This document shows, piece after piece, positions 33,574 to 42,359 of a stretch of DNA of 64,000 bases (positions are counted from its first letter, which is position 1; each line of letters starts with the position of its first letter). The stretch comes from Cystobacter fuscus (GTDB lineage Bacteria > Myxococcota > Myxococcia > Myxococcales > Myxococcaceae), in assembly GCF_002305875.1 (NCBI RefSeq), contig NZ_CP022098.1, forward strand, positions 5,208,001 to 5,272,000, read 5' to 3'. The notes beneath the pieces were generated by a model. It had not been told where the DNA came from, made no database searches, and saw nothing but the letters and a program-made list of their open reading frames with translations. Position numbers and translations under genes: made by a program.

Positions 33574-36500
33574 TTACCGTCCGAACTGGCTGAGGAAGAG
33601 GGTGACGTCGGTGTCGTCCACGGAGCCACTCGCATCGAGGTCCGCGGTCGTCGTGGAGGAGGCGCGGGTGCCCCAGCTCTGGGCGAGGCGTGCCAGGTCC
33701 TCACCGTCCACGACACGATCTCCGTTGAGATCCGCGGTGTAGACGCGCACGTCCACCCGGGCGCTCGAGCGGGCGTCCTGCTTGTGGGTGATGAGCACGT
33801 GGCAGAGGCCGGGTGCGGCCGGCGCCGTGTAGACGCCCGTCCAGGAGACGGTTCCGCAGACGCGGCCTTCCTGCACGTTCCAGAGCAGCAGCGGGTCCGC
33901 CCCCTGGGTCAGCAGGGTGCTCAGTTCATACGTACCGTCCACCGGCACGAGGATCCGCGTGGAGGACAGCAGCGGGCCCGCGCGCGTGAAGGGGGCCGTG
34001 GCCGAGGCGGAGTTGCCGTAGGCATCGAAGGCCACCACCTTGAGGGTGTGCTCGCCGGGCGCCAGGGGCAGGGTGCTGAAGGGCAGCCGGTACGGCGCCG
34101 CCTGGACGCGGCCCTGGAAGACGTCATCCACGTAGAACTCCACGGACGTGACGCCCGTGTCGTCGGTGGCGGAGGCCGTGAACACCGTCGTCTCGTGCTC
34201 GCCCTCCACGGCCGCGCTGACGGTCGGAGGCGTCGTGTCGTTCACCACGTTCACGGTGAAGGGCACCGTGACCGCCGTCCCGTTGCCCGCCCGGTCCGTG
34301 GCCTTGGCCATGAACGCGTGCTGCCCGTTGGCGAGCGCGGACGTGTCGAACGGACTCGTGTACTCGCCTTTGGGATCGGTGAAGGTGGCCACCGGGGTGC
34401 CATCCACGAAGAACTCGAGCTTCTCCGTCCACGTGTTGTCGCTCACGTTGGCGAAGAGCTGGACCCGCGTGCCGGAGTCGTCACGTACGCTCGCGTCGAG
34501 CGAGGGGGCCAGGGAGTCCGGAGTGCTCGTCACATCCAGGTAGACGTCGTCGAGCGAGAAATACGTGTAGCCGGTGTTCGGATCCTCGACGGGCTCCTCC
34601 AGGTTGGACTCGAAGAAGAGCTGGATCGTCTGCCCCTTGAACGCGCTCAAGTCATAACGGTGCTCGGTGTAGTAGGGGGTGACGTCCACGTTCGAGAGGG
34701 TCTCCAGCGTCTTCAGGTCGTTGCCGTTGACGTCGCGGACCTTCGCGGTGAACGTGTGATGGGCCACGTTGTCGGAGAAGGCGTTGCTCTCCACCCACAG
34801 CCAGAAGCTGTAGACGGCCGACTCGGCGTCCGCGGGGATGGTGACGGTCTGCCGCAGGGTCGACGTGTTGGGGCCATCGTCGACGCCGAACAGGACGAAG
34901 ACCCATCCTGAATACGCATAGAAGAAGTTCTCGATGATGCCGCTGCTCGAGGGGGACGACGTCTCGAGGGTCCACCCTTCGGCCTGGCCCGTCTGAGAGT
35001 CATAGAGCTCGAAGTCCGGGTTCTGCACCACCTGCCCGCGGCCGCGCTCGACGTAGAACGGCAGGTGCTCGGACGTGCTCGTGTTGCCCGCCGCGTCCGT
35101 GGCCTTGACCACGAGCGTGTGGAGGCCTCCTCCCAACGCGCTGGCGCTCAGGATCTTCGCGAACGTCCTGGGCACGGAGCCTTGGGACGTGCCGTCCACG
35201 AGCAACTCGACGGCATTGACGAAGCCGTTGTCCCACACGTGTCCCAGCAAGGCCACCCGGCCGCTCTCCGGGTCGGTCGCGACGCCGGCCCTCACGAGCG
35301 GCGACTCGGTGTCGGGGTGGGTGATGACACGCAGCGAGAGGTCATCGAGCTGGAACAGGCTGGCGAAACCATCGTCGTTCTCGGTGCCCACGAAGTGCAG
35401 CTGCACCGTCTGGCCCGCGAATCGGGTCAAATCGATACTCACCTGCACCCAGCCGAACGTCGAGTCGACGTTGGACCAGCTCGCGGGCTGCTCGAGGAGG
35501 TTGCCGTCGGTGTCACGCACCTGCACGGCCAGGGTGTCCTGGGCCTGGGTGCCGGGGTCATCGGTGAGGACGGTGAGATAGAAGGTCAGCGCGGCCGTCT
35601 GGGTATCGGCGGGGAGGGTGACCTGCTGGGAGATGCGGTCCACGGCGGTCGTGCCGTAGCCGTTGAAGACGGCGTAGCCATAGCCCGTGCGTGCCCGGGT
35701 GGAGGAATAGGTGATGATGGGATAGTCGCTATCCGCTGGCTCCTGGACCCAGTCCGAGCCGTCCTTCTCGAAGCCAGGATCGCGCAGGAGCTGCGCGAAG
35801 CTCTGGGTCACGGTGAAGCCGATGGGCGCGGAGGAGCCCACGTTGCCGGCCCGATCGATGGCCTTGGCCACCACCTGGTGCGTGCCCGGGTCGGCCTGGG
35901 TGGTGTCGACCCTGAAGTCGAAGGGCTGTGTGTCGTCGCTTCTCGTGAGGACGCCGTCGACATAGAACTCCACGCGCGTCACGCCGATGTTGTCCGAGGC
36001 CACCGCGGTGAAGCGCAGCGTGGGCGCGCTGCCCGACATGCTCAGGGTCGCCTTGGGCGGCATGAGATCGTCATAGGTGCTCGCGCTGTAGCCCACGTTG
36101 ATGGCGGCGAAGGCGTTCTGCACGGCGCGGTATTCCTTGGAGCCGCTGCCGTGGAGCTCCGCCGCCGCCCGGAGCGAGGCCGTGCGGGCCGCCACGTAGT
36201 TGCTGGCGGGGGTCAGGTAGGCGGTGATGGCGCGGTACCAGATGGCCGCCGCCTTGTCGTTGCCGATGCCCGTCATGCCGTCGGGCAGGTAGCGGCTCGA
36301 GTAGTCATTCTTCGTCGCCGTCGATTGCGCGCCCTGGGACAGGAAGTAGAAGGCGCGGTTCATCGGGCCACTGCTGTAGTGGACATCGATGGCGTCGAGG
36401 CCAGGAAACCAGGCGTCCTCGCTGGAGCCGTCCAGGCTCGGCTTGTACATGTAACGCAACGGGGTGTCGCTGAGCTGCTCGCCGATGGTCCAGTCGCCGC

Positions 36501-37827
36501 CCGTGTCACCAATGGTGTCGCCCTGGCCGTTGCGGGCCCAGAACTCCGTCATGGTGCCGAAGATGTCGGAGTTGGCCTCGTTCAGACCACCGGACTCTCC
36601 GGAGTAGATGAGCCCGGCGGTCTGGGACATGACGCCGTGGCTCAGCTCGTGGCCCGCGACGTCGAGCGACACCACGGACTTGAAGCCATACGGTTTCGGA
36701 TAGGAGCCGTCGCCGTAGCTCATGCAGAAGCAGTCGTCGTCCCAGAAGGCATTGTCATAGCTCCTGCTGACGTGGACGTAGTTGAAGGTCGGCGTGCCCG
36801 CGTTGTCGATGCCGAAGCGGTGGTGGATCTTCTGGAAGTAGTCCCACGTCGCCAGCAGGCCGAAGTGCGCGTCCACGGCCGCCGTCTGGCCGTTCTCGCT
36901 CTGGGTGCTGGCGCTCGGATCGAAGTTCTGCCCGTCACCCCAGAGGTTGTCCGCGTCCTGGTACAGCACGGGGGTCGGCTTCTCACCGTATTCGAGCCGG
37001 GCGTGATTGACGTCGTACGTGCGCAGGCCCTCGCCCAGGGTGCGCGTCGTGTCACGCAGCTCGTAGCGGCCGTCCGCGTTCTGGAAGACGTCGAGCCGCA
37101 CCTCGCCGCTGTATTGCGAGCGGCCCGTGCCCACGGCGGCCGCGGTCTGCAGCGAGTTCCACCGCTTGAGGACCACACCCGAGCGGGCGTCGAGCAGGAA
37201 ATCCGTCTGCCTGACGCCGTCCTGGGTGTTGTCCAGCACGGTGTGCACGTGCCAGGCGAGGCGGTAGCCCACCACCTCCTCCTGGAGGTCCTCCGCGTTG
37301 ACCCGCAGGCGGCGCGTACCGCCCGGCGAGCCCACGCGCTTCACCTCGGGATAGATGACGAGCTGGGCGCTGGGCTGCTTCGTGGGCAGACCCAGCGGGC
37401 GCACCTCGAGCAGGGCCAGGGCCGCCGCGCTCGCCTCGTCCACCACGGGACGCGTGCTCACGCGGATGTGGGGGCGCACGCTGTCCTTCGTCACCGTGAG
37501 GCCGCGGCCGGATGGCTCCAGGTGGGTGATGGCCACGGCGCCCCACACCGGAATGCCCTCGTGGAGCTGCTGGAAGCGGGTATGCGTGAGGCCGAAGCCG
37601 TCCGTCTGGACGCTCGACATGCGGAACTCATCCCGCTCGCTCAGACCGAGCTGTCCGCTCTGGGCTTTCAACAGCGAGAGCGACTCCGCCGCGCGCGAGG
37701 GTTCCCGGGCGCGCAACTGGAGCAGGGTTGTTTGGGAAACGGAGGCGAGTCTTCCGCCCGCCGCCAGGGAAGGCCCCGCCACCAACGAGGCGAGGAGCAG
37801 GGGCCAGCGAGGCCACGGCATGGACAT
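33574..37827 (-). CDS. Secreted M4 metalloprotease with Ig-like, CBM-like and dockerin domains
   Basis: Protein of 1417 residues. ATG at 37827 has GGTGGAG about 9 bases upstream and begins a signal peptide (PWPRWPLLLASLVAGPSLAA). The order is an FTP-type propeptide, a PepSY-like stretch, and a thermolysin-type zinc protease with VAGHELSHG (near 390) and the third ligand in GGLNEANSD. C-terminal M4 and several bacterial Ig-like modules (VTRVEFYVDG, TEKLEFFVDG, VTSVEFYVDDV) alternate with two jelly-roll CBM-like domains (DPGFEKDGSDW and NPDFELYDS). The tail DLNGDRVVDGEDLARL and DLDASGSVDDTDVTLF form a type I dockerin with two calcium loops. The family resembles extracellular-matrix proteases of myxobacteria. 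Its partner probably lies 3 bases downstream. Confidence 0.9.
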   Translation of the reverse strand: MSMPWPRWPLLLASLVAGPSLAAGGRLASVSQTTLLQLRAREPSRAAESLSLLKAQSGQLGLSERDEFRMSSVQTDGFGLTHTRFQQLHEGIPVWGAVAITHLEPSGRGLTVTKDSVRPHIRVSTRPVVDEASAAALALLEVRPLGLPTKQPSAQLVIYPEVKRVGSPGGTRRLRVNAEDLQEEVVGYRLAWHVHTVLDNTQDGVRQTDFLLDARSGVVLKRWNSLQTAAAVGTGRSQYSGEVRLDVFQNADGRYELRDTTRTLGEGLRTYDVNHARLEYGEKPTPVLYQDADNLWGDGQNFDPSASTQSENGQTAAVDAHFGLLATWDYFQKIHHRFGIDNAGTPTFNYVHVSRSYDNAFWDDDCFCMSYGDGSYPKPYGFKSVVSLDVAGHELSHGVMSQTAGLIYSGESGGLNEANSDIFGTMTEFWARNGQGDTIGDTGGDWTIGEQLSDTPLRYMYKPSLDGSSEDAWFPGLDAIDVHYSSGPMNRAFYFLSQGAQSTATKNDYSSRYLPDGMTGIGNDKAAAIWYRAITAYLTPASNYVAARTASLRAAAELHGSGSKEYRAVQNAFAAINVGYSASTYDDLMPPKATLSMSGSAPTLRFTAVASDNIGVTRVEFYVDGVLTRSDDTQPFDFRVDTTQADPGTHQVVAKAIDRAGNVGSSAPIGFTVTQSFAQLLRDPGFEKDGSDWVQEPADSDYPIITYSSTRARTGYGYAVFNGYGTTAVDRISQQVTLPADTQTAALTFYLTVLTDDPGTQAQDTLAVQVRDTDGNLLEQPASWSNVDSTFGWVQVSIDLTRFAGQTVQLHFVGTENDDGFASLFQLDDLSLRVITHPDTESPLVRAGVATDPESGRVALLGHVWDNGFVNAVELLVDGTSQGSVPRTFAKILSASALGGGLHTLVVKATDAAGNTSTSEHLPFYVERGRGQVVQNPDFELYDSQTGQAEGWTLETSSPSSSGIIENFFYAYSGWVFVLFGVDDGPNTSTLRQTVTIPADAESAVYSFWLWVESNAFSDNVAHHTFTAKVRDVNGNDLKTLETLSNVDVTPYYTEHRYDLSAFKGQTIQLFFESNLEEPVEDPNTGYTYFSLDDVYLDVTSTPDSLAPSLDASVRDDSGTRVQLFANVSDNTWTEKLEFFVDGTPVATFTDPKGEYTSPFDTSALANGQHAFMAKATDRAGNGTAVTVPFTVNVVNDTTPPTVSAAVEGEHETTVFTASATDDTGVTSVEFYVDDVFQGRVQAAPYRLPFSTLPLAPGEHTLKVVAFDAYGNSASATAPFTRAGPLLSSTRILVPVDGTYELSTLLTQGADPLLLWNVQEGRVCGTVSWTGVYTAPAAPGLCHVLITHKQDARSSARVDVRVYTADLNGDRVVDGEDLARLAQSWGTRASSTTTADLDASGSVDDTDVTLFLSQFGR

Positions 37828-38260
37828 GGGTTTCACTCCACCGGACTGCGTCGAGGAGAGGGCCGGCGGGTGCTCATTCATGCATGAGCACCTGAACCGG
37901 AGCTGCGTGGAACGCCACGAGGCGAAAAGCGTCCACCCGATTCCGGTCGGGACGAGAACTCCTGGACCTTCCGCATTCACGGCGGGGGGCGACTATACAC
38001 AGATGAAGGGTTGAAAAGAAGCCACCCTTCCCCTCGGACAGGAGAAATCCAACACCAATGCGCCAGGGAAGCCTCGAATTAACAACTCTTGGGAAAAACA
38101 ATATCAGACATCTGTGTGAATCTGGAATTCCTGGCGTAGCCTGACATCGATGTGGTGTGGCGAGCGCGATGGCTGGAATCAAGTTCCCTCGCGCCGGGGA
38201 AGGGGCACGCACCCGATGTATGGGTATGGCCCTTCCCGCCGGGCGGGGCGGCGGGGTGGA
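37828..38260. other. Intergenic region upstream of the protease operon
   Basis: 433 bases with no gene. It holds the promoter area of the minus-strand protease operon. The best hint is a TATAGT box read on the minus strand at 37990-37995, with no convincing -35. An A+T-rich stretch lies at 38075-38125, unlike the surrounding DNA. I see no tRNA, small RNA or regulatory palindrome that I could defend. Confidence 0.4.
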
Positions 38261-40672
38261 TCAAGGTGAGAGGCGGGCGGCGGGCAGCCTGACGGTGAAG
38301 CAGGCGCCCTGGCCCTCCCCCTCGCTGTGGGCCTGGACGGTGCCGCCCTGCAACTCCACCAGGTGGCGCACGATGGACAACCCCAGACCCAGCCCGCCGT
38401 AGCGGCGGGTGGTGCTGCCGTCGGCCTGCTGGAAGCGCTCGAAGAGGTAGGGGAGGAAGGTGGGGGAGATGCCCTGGCCGGAGTCGCGCACTTCCAGCTC
38501 CACGAAGGCCTCCACGCGCCGCAGCCGCACCGTCACCCGGCCTCCGGGCGGGGTGAACTTGATGGCGTTGGTGAACAGGTTCCACGCCACCTGTTGCAGC
38601 CGCTGGGCATCTCCCCGCACGAGGCCCACGTCCGGCTCCAGCAGGGGCTCCAGGTGGATGTCGCGCGCGGCCGCGGCTGGACGCACCACGTCGAGCACCG
38701 CCTCCACCACGGTGCCCGGGTCCACCGGTTGCAATTCCAGGCGCATCCGTCCGGCGACGATGCGGGAGATGTCCAGCAGATCATCCACGATCTGCGCCTG
38801 GGCGCGCGCGCTGCGCTCCACCGTCTCCAGGGCGCGCTCCTGTTTGTCCGGCGGCATCGGCGTGGTGCGCAGGATGTTCGTCCACCCGAGGATGGCGGTG
38901 AGCGGCGTGCGCAGCTCGTGGCTGACGGTGGCGAGGAACTCGTCCTTGGCGCGGTTGGCCTCCTCGGCCCGGTCGCGCGCCTGGCGCGCCAGCTCGAAGA
39001 GGCGCACGTGCTCCAGGATGGTGGCGGCCCGGTGCGCCAGCTCCCCGGCGAGCTGGAGATCGTCGGCGTCGTAGGGCCGGTAGCTCTCGCCCGCCGCGAG
39101 CACCAGCACGCCCCGGTGCCGCCCCTTGACGGTGATGGGCACGGCCATGCCCCGCAGGCCCACGAAGGCCCGCAGCAGCTCCCGCCGGGCCTCGTCCGGC
39201 TCCGCGGCGAGCGCCTGCTCGGTGAGCGCGGGAAAGGACTCCGCCCGCCCGAGTGGCCACGGCCCCTGGAACATGGGCACGTGGACGCTCGGGCCCGCCT
39301 GGCGCAGCCGCAGGGCGCGCCGCGGATCCACGTCGCAGAAGGCCACGCGCTCTCCGGGGCCGGTTCGAGGGACCTCGCACGGGCCCGCTTCGTCGTGCAG
39401 GAACACGCCACACCACTCGGCGAGCCGGGGCACCAGACATTGGGTGAGGTGCTCCATGGCCGGGCGCAGCTCCCACGTGGAGGCCAGCGCGGTGCTCGCC
39501 TCGGTGAGCAGCTCGAGCGCCTGGCGCGCGCGGCGCTGCGCGGTGATGTCGGTGATGGAGCCCACCCACTCGCGCACCGAGCCGTCCAGCTCCAGCACGG
39601 GCACGCCGCGCGACACCACCGGCGTGTAGGTGCCATCGGCGCGGCGCAGCCGGTACTCCGCCTCGAAGAGACCCCGCGTGGCGAAGGCGCGCTGCCACGC
39701 CGCCGTGGCCCGGTCCCGGTCCTCGGGATGGATGGCGTCCCACCACCCGGAGCCATTGCGCCACTTGTCATAGTCCTGCCCCGTGAAGGCGCTCCAGGTG
39801 GGGAAGTCCTCGCGGAAGTGGCCCGTGGCGTCCGTCGTCCACAGCAGGGTGGAGGTGGCCATCACGAGCGAGCGGAAGCGCACCTCGCTCAGGCTCAACT
39901 CCTCGGCCAGCCGCTCCGCCCGCCAGCGCGCGCGCACCAGCTCCGTCACGTCGAAGGCGAACACCGTCACGCCCTCCACGCGCCCGGCCACGTCGCGCAG
40001 CGGCTGGCTGGTGAGGTGGAAGAGGCGCTCCTCCCAGGGGCCCTCGTCGCTCTGCACCGGCAGCGGCACCTGCTCCAGCACGAGCGGAATGCCGGTGCGG
40101 TACACGCGATCCAACACCTCCAACAGGCTCTGGCCCTGGGGCTCGCGCAGGGCCTCGCGCGCCGTCTGTCCCAGCACCTCGCGTCCCCCCTGGAGCTTGC
40201 GGTGGCGCGCGTTGGAGAGCACGAAGACGTGCTCGGGCCCGCGCGTCACGAAGGCCACCGCGGGGGCGCTCGCCACGAGCGCGTGCAGGCTCGCGTACTC
40301 CGCCTCCACCTGGTTGAGCGGGGTCACGTCGCGCAGGAAGACGAGCACGCCCTCCGGGGAGGGGGACACCCGCGCCTGCACCCAGGCGCCCAGCGGGGCG
40401 AAGTACTCCTCCACCGTGGAGGGCAGGCCCTGCGTGAGCGCGCGCTGGCAGGCCCGGCCGAACTCCGTGCCCTCCAGCCGGGACAGCCGTGACCACAAGG
40501 GGTGCCCGAGCAACTCGGCGCGAGCGCGGCCGAGGATGCGCTCGGCGCTGGCGTTGAGGTACAGGGCGCGCCCGTCGGTGTCGAGCGCGAGCACTCCATC
40601 CGTGGCGGCCTCGAGGAGGTGCTCGAGCCTGGGGGGCGGCGCGACACCGTGTGACTCCGAGAGGAGGACCAT
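38261..40672 (-). CDS. Soluble PAS/GAF sensor histidine kinase
   Basis: Protein of 803 residues without a membrane segment or signal peptide. The order is three PAS domains (about 15-120, 125-260, 265-390; the third with WDAIHPEDRDRATAAW, the PAC part REWVGSITDITAQR), a GAF domain (about 390-560), HisKA with the phosphoacceptor histidine in ATVSHELRTPL near 580, and an HATPase with NLFTNAIKFTPPGG, DSGQGIS and GGLGLGLSIV. No receiver domain is attached and no response regulator is adjacent, so the partner is unknown. The start at 40672 has no obvious ribosome-binding site and may lie further in. Confidence 0.85.
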   Translation of the reverse strand: MVLLSESHGVAPPPRLEHLLEAATDGVLALDTDGRALYLNASAERILGRARAELLGHPLWSRLSRLEGTEFGRACQRALTQGLPSTVEEYFAPLGAWVQARVSPSPEGVLVFLRDVTPLNQVEAEYASLHALVASAPAVAFVTRGPEHVFVLSNARHRKLQGGREVLGQTAREALREPQGQSLLEVLDRVYRTGIPLVLEQVPLPVQSDEGPWEERLFHLTSQPLRDVAGRVEGVTVFAFDVTELVRARWRAERLAEELSLSEVRFRSLVMATSTLLWTTDATGHFREDFPTWSAFTGQDYDKWRNGSGWWDAIHPEDRDRATAAWQRAFATRGLFEAEYRLRRADGTYTPVVSRGVPVLELDGSVREWVGSITDITAQRRARQALELLTEASTALASTWELRPAMEHLTQCLVPRLAEWCGVFLHDEAGPCEVPRTGPGERVAFCDVDPRRALRLRQAGPSVHVPMFQGPWPLGRAESFPALTEQALAAEPDEARRELLRAFVGLRGMAVPITVKGRHRGVLVLAAGESYRPYDADDLQLAGELAHRAATILEHVRLFELARQARDRAEEANRAKDEFLATVSHELRTPLTAILGWTNILRTTPMPPDKQERALETVERSARAQAQIVDDLLDISRIVAGRMRLELQPVDPGTVVEAVLDVVRPAAAARDIHLEPLLEPDVGLVRGDAQRLQQVAWNLFTNAIKFTPPGGRVTVRLRRVEAFVELEVRDSGQGISPTFLPYLFERFQQADGSTTRRYGGLGLGLSIVRHLVELQGGTVQAHSEGEGQGACFTVRLPAARLSP

Positions 40673-40813
40673 GCGGAGGAGGGTGACAGGTTGGCGGCTC
40701 CGCGGCGTGCTGCCCTTTCGGGCCAGCGCCAGGAAGTGAACGGGGTCGCCGGTCTTCTAGGGCCCCGTTAACACCCGCGTCGGGCGGCCCATACCGGGCG
40801 TATGACGCGGCGT

Positions 40814-42016
40814 CTACCCGAGTAACATCGCCACCAGGGCGGGCCAGTCCGTGTGCGCTGGCAGACGTCCCTCGGCACGCTCGGGCCGGCCCCCTCCACG
40901 TCCCCCGGCGGCCTCGGTGACGCGCTTGAGGAAGGCGCCACAGCCGAAGGAGGCGCCGCTGCCCCGGGAGATGAGCACGGACAGGCCCTCGGGGGTCCGG
41001 CTGGCGAGCAGCACCACGGCATCGGGGCGCTGGGTGAGCCGCGCGGCCACGGAGCGCAGGTCCTCGGGCGAGGCCCCCTCCAGCACCGCCACCACGCGCG
41101 CGTCAGGGGAGCGCTCCAACTGCGCGACGAGTTCCTCGGCGGTGTGCTCGGCGAGCTTCGCGCGCGCCGCGCCCAGGGCCTCGCGCACGTCCGTCAAATC
41201 CCGGCGCAGCCGCTCCACGGAGGCGGGCACGTCGAGCGGTCCACAGGAGAAGTTCCGGCCGAGCGCGCGCAGGGCGGCGGCCTCCTGCCACAGCTCGCTC
41301 CGGGCCCGGCCGCCCGCGGAGAAGAGGACCCGGCCCTTGCCCTTGTAGCGCTCCACGCCCAGCACGCGCATGAGCCCCACCTGCCCCGAGCGCGTGCAGT
41401 GCGTGCCCCCGCAGGGCGACACGTCGAAGCCCTGGATGTGGATGACGCGGATGTTGTCCGTCACCTTGGGGGCGCGGCGCAGGGGGAGGGCGGCGAGCTC
41501 CTCGGGCGTGGGGAAGAAGGCGCGGATGGGCACGTCGTCGTCGATGAGGGCGTTGACGCGGGCCTCGGCCTCGGCGACGCGCCGCTCGTCGAGCACGTCC
41601 AGGTCCACGTCGATGGTGCACACCGTCTCCCCCAGCCGCGCGGACACGGTGTGTGCCCCGGCCACCTCCACCAGCGCGCTGGAGAGCATGTGCTGGCCGG
41701 TGTGCAGTGCCATGTGGATGCGGCGGCGCACGCGGTCAATGTCCCCAGACACCTCGGTGCCGGGCGTGGGGAGTGAGGCGCCCTCGGGGAGCTCCAGCAG
41801 GTGATGGACGACGCCCGCGTCATCCACCTGCACGTCACGCACGGCGTGGCCTCCGAGCACTCCCCGGTCGGCCATCTGGCCGCCGGCCTCGGGGTAGAAG
41901 ACGGTGCGATCGAGCACCACGGAGGGCGCGCCGCTCCACGTGCCATGGGCGAGCACCCGCCCGGTGAAGTGGGAGAGAAAGGGGTCGTCGAAGTAGAGGC
42001 GTTCGGTGGGAGTCAT
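40814..42016 (-). CDS. AlaX-type alanyl-tRNA editing protein with DHHA1 domain
   Basis: Protein of 400 residues, predicted to deacylate tRNA(Ala) wrongly charged with serine or glycine. It contains the editing module with its zinc site: HTGQHML near 100 and the CGGTHC motif near 205. A C-terminal DHHA1-type domain carries the glycine-rich SGASFGCGAFLKRVTEAAGGRGGG. The catalytic class II synthetase core is absent, so it is a free-standing editing factor. ATG at 42016 is 16 bases after the preceding gene. It is the last gene of the Lgt-radical SAM-membrane-protein operon. Confidence 0.85.
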   Translation of the reverse strand: MTPTERLYFDDPFLSHFTGRVLAHGTWSGAPSVVLDRTVFYPEAGGQMADRGVLGGHAVRDVQVDDAGVVHHLLELPEGASLPTPGTEVSGDIDRVRRRIHMALHTGQHMLSSALVEVAGAHTVSARLGETVCTIDVDLDVLDERRVAEAEARVNALIDDDVPIRAFFPTPEELAALPLRRAPKVTDNIRVIHIQGFDVSPCGGTHCTRSGQVGLMRVLGVERYKGKGRVLFSAGGRARSELWQEAAALRALGRNFSCGPLDVPASVERLRRDLTDVREALGAARAKLAEHTAEELVAQLERSPDARVVAVLEGASPEDLRSVAARLTQRPDAVVLLASRTPEGLSVLISRGSGASFGCGAFLKRVTEAAGGRGGGRPERAEGRLPAHTDWPALVAMLLG

Positions 42017-42032
42017 GTGGGGAGAAACCCGC

Positions 42033-42359
42033 TCAGTGCAACTTGCTTCCGCTCATGAGGATGCCGCCGCAGATGGCGATCGGCGCCAGACAGAACAGGC
42101 CATAGAAGAGTGGCAGGGCAATGAGGAGGCCCTTGCGCTTGTCTTGCTTCTCGACGGGGTCGTCCCCCTGCACGGCCATCAAGTAACCCAGCCCGGGCGC
42201 GACGAACAGGCCGATCATCAGCGGGACCATCGACCGGAAGGTGCTGTCCACCACGTAGAACAGGCCCCAGAAGGCCGCATCGATGAGGATGTAGTAGCCG
42301 AGGCCGAGCAGCGTCCACAGCACGATCCGGCCGGGGTCGGAGGGGGATGGGCGGCTCAT
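42033..42359 (-). CDS. Small integral membrane protein
   Basis: Protein of 108 residues. Three or four hydrophobic segments (VLWTLLGLGYYILIDAAFWGLFYVV, MVPLMIGLFVAPGLGYLMAV, LLIALPLFYGLFCLAPIAICGG) are separated by short charged loops (DDPVEKQDKRKG). The start overlaps the radical SAM stop as ATGA, so it is translationally coupled. No family is recognised. Linkage to a lipid-type radical SAM enzyme and an Lgt-like protein suggests a role in the membrane or in lipid handling, by inference. Confidence 0.65.
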   Translation of the reverse strand: MSRPSPSDPGRIVLWTLLGLGYYILIDAAFWGLFYVVDSTFRSMVPLMIGLFVAPGLGYLMAVQGDDPVEKQDKRKGLLIALPLFYGLFCLAPIAICGGILMSGSKLH

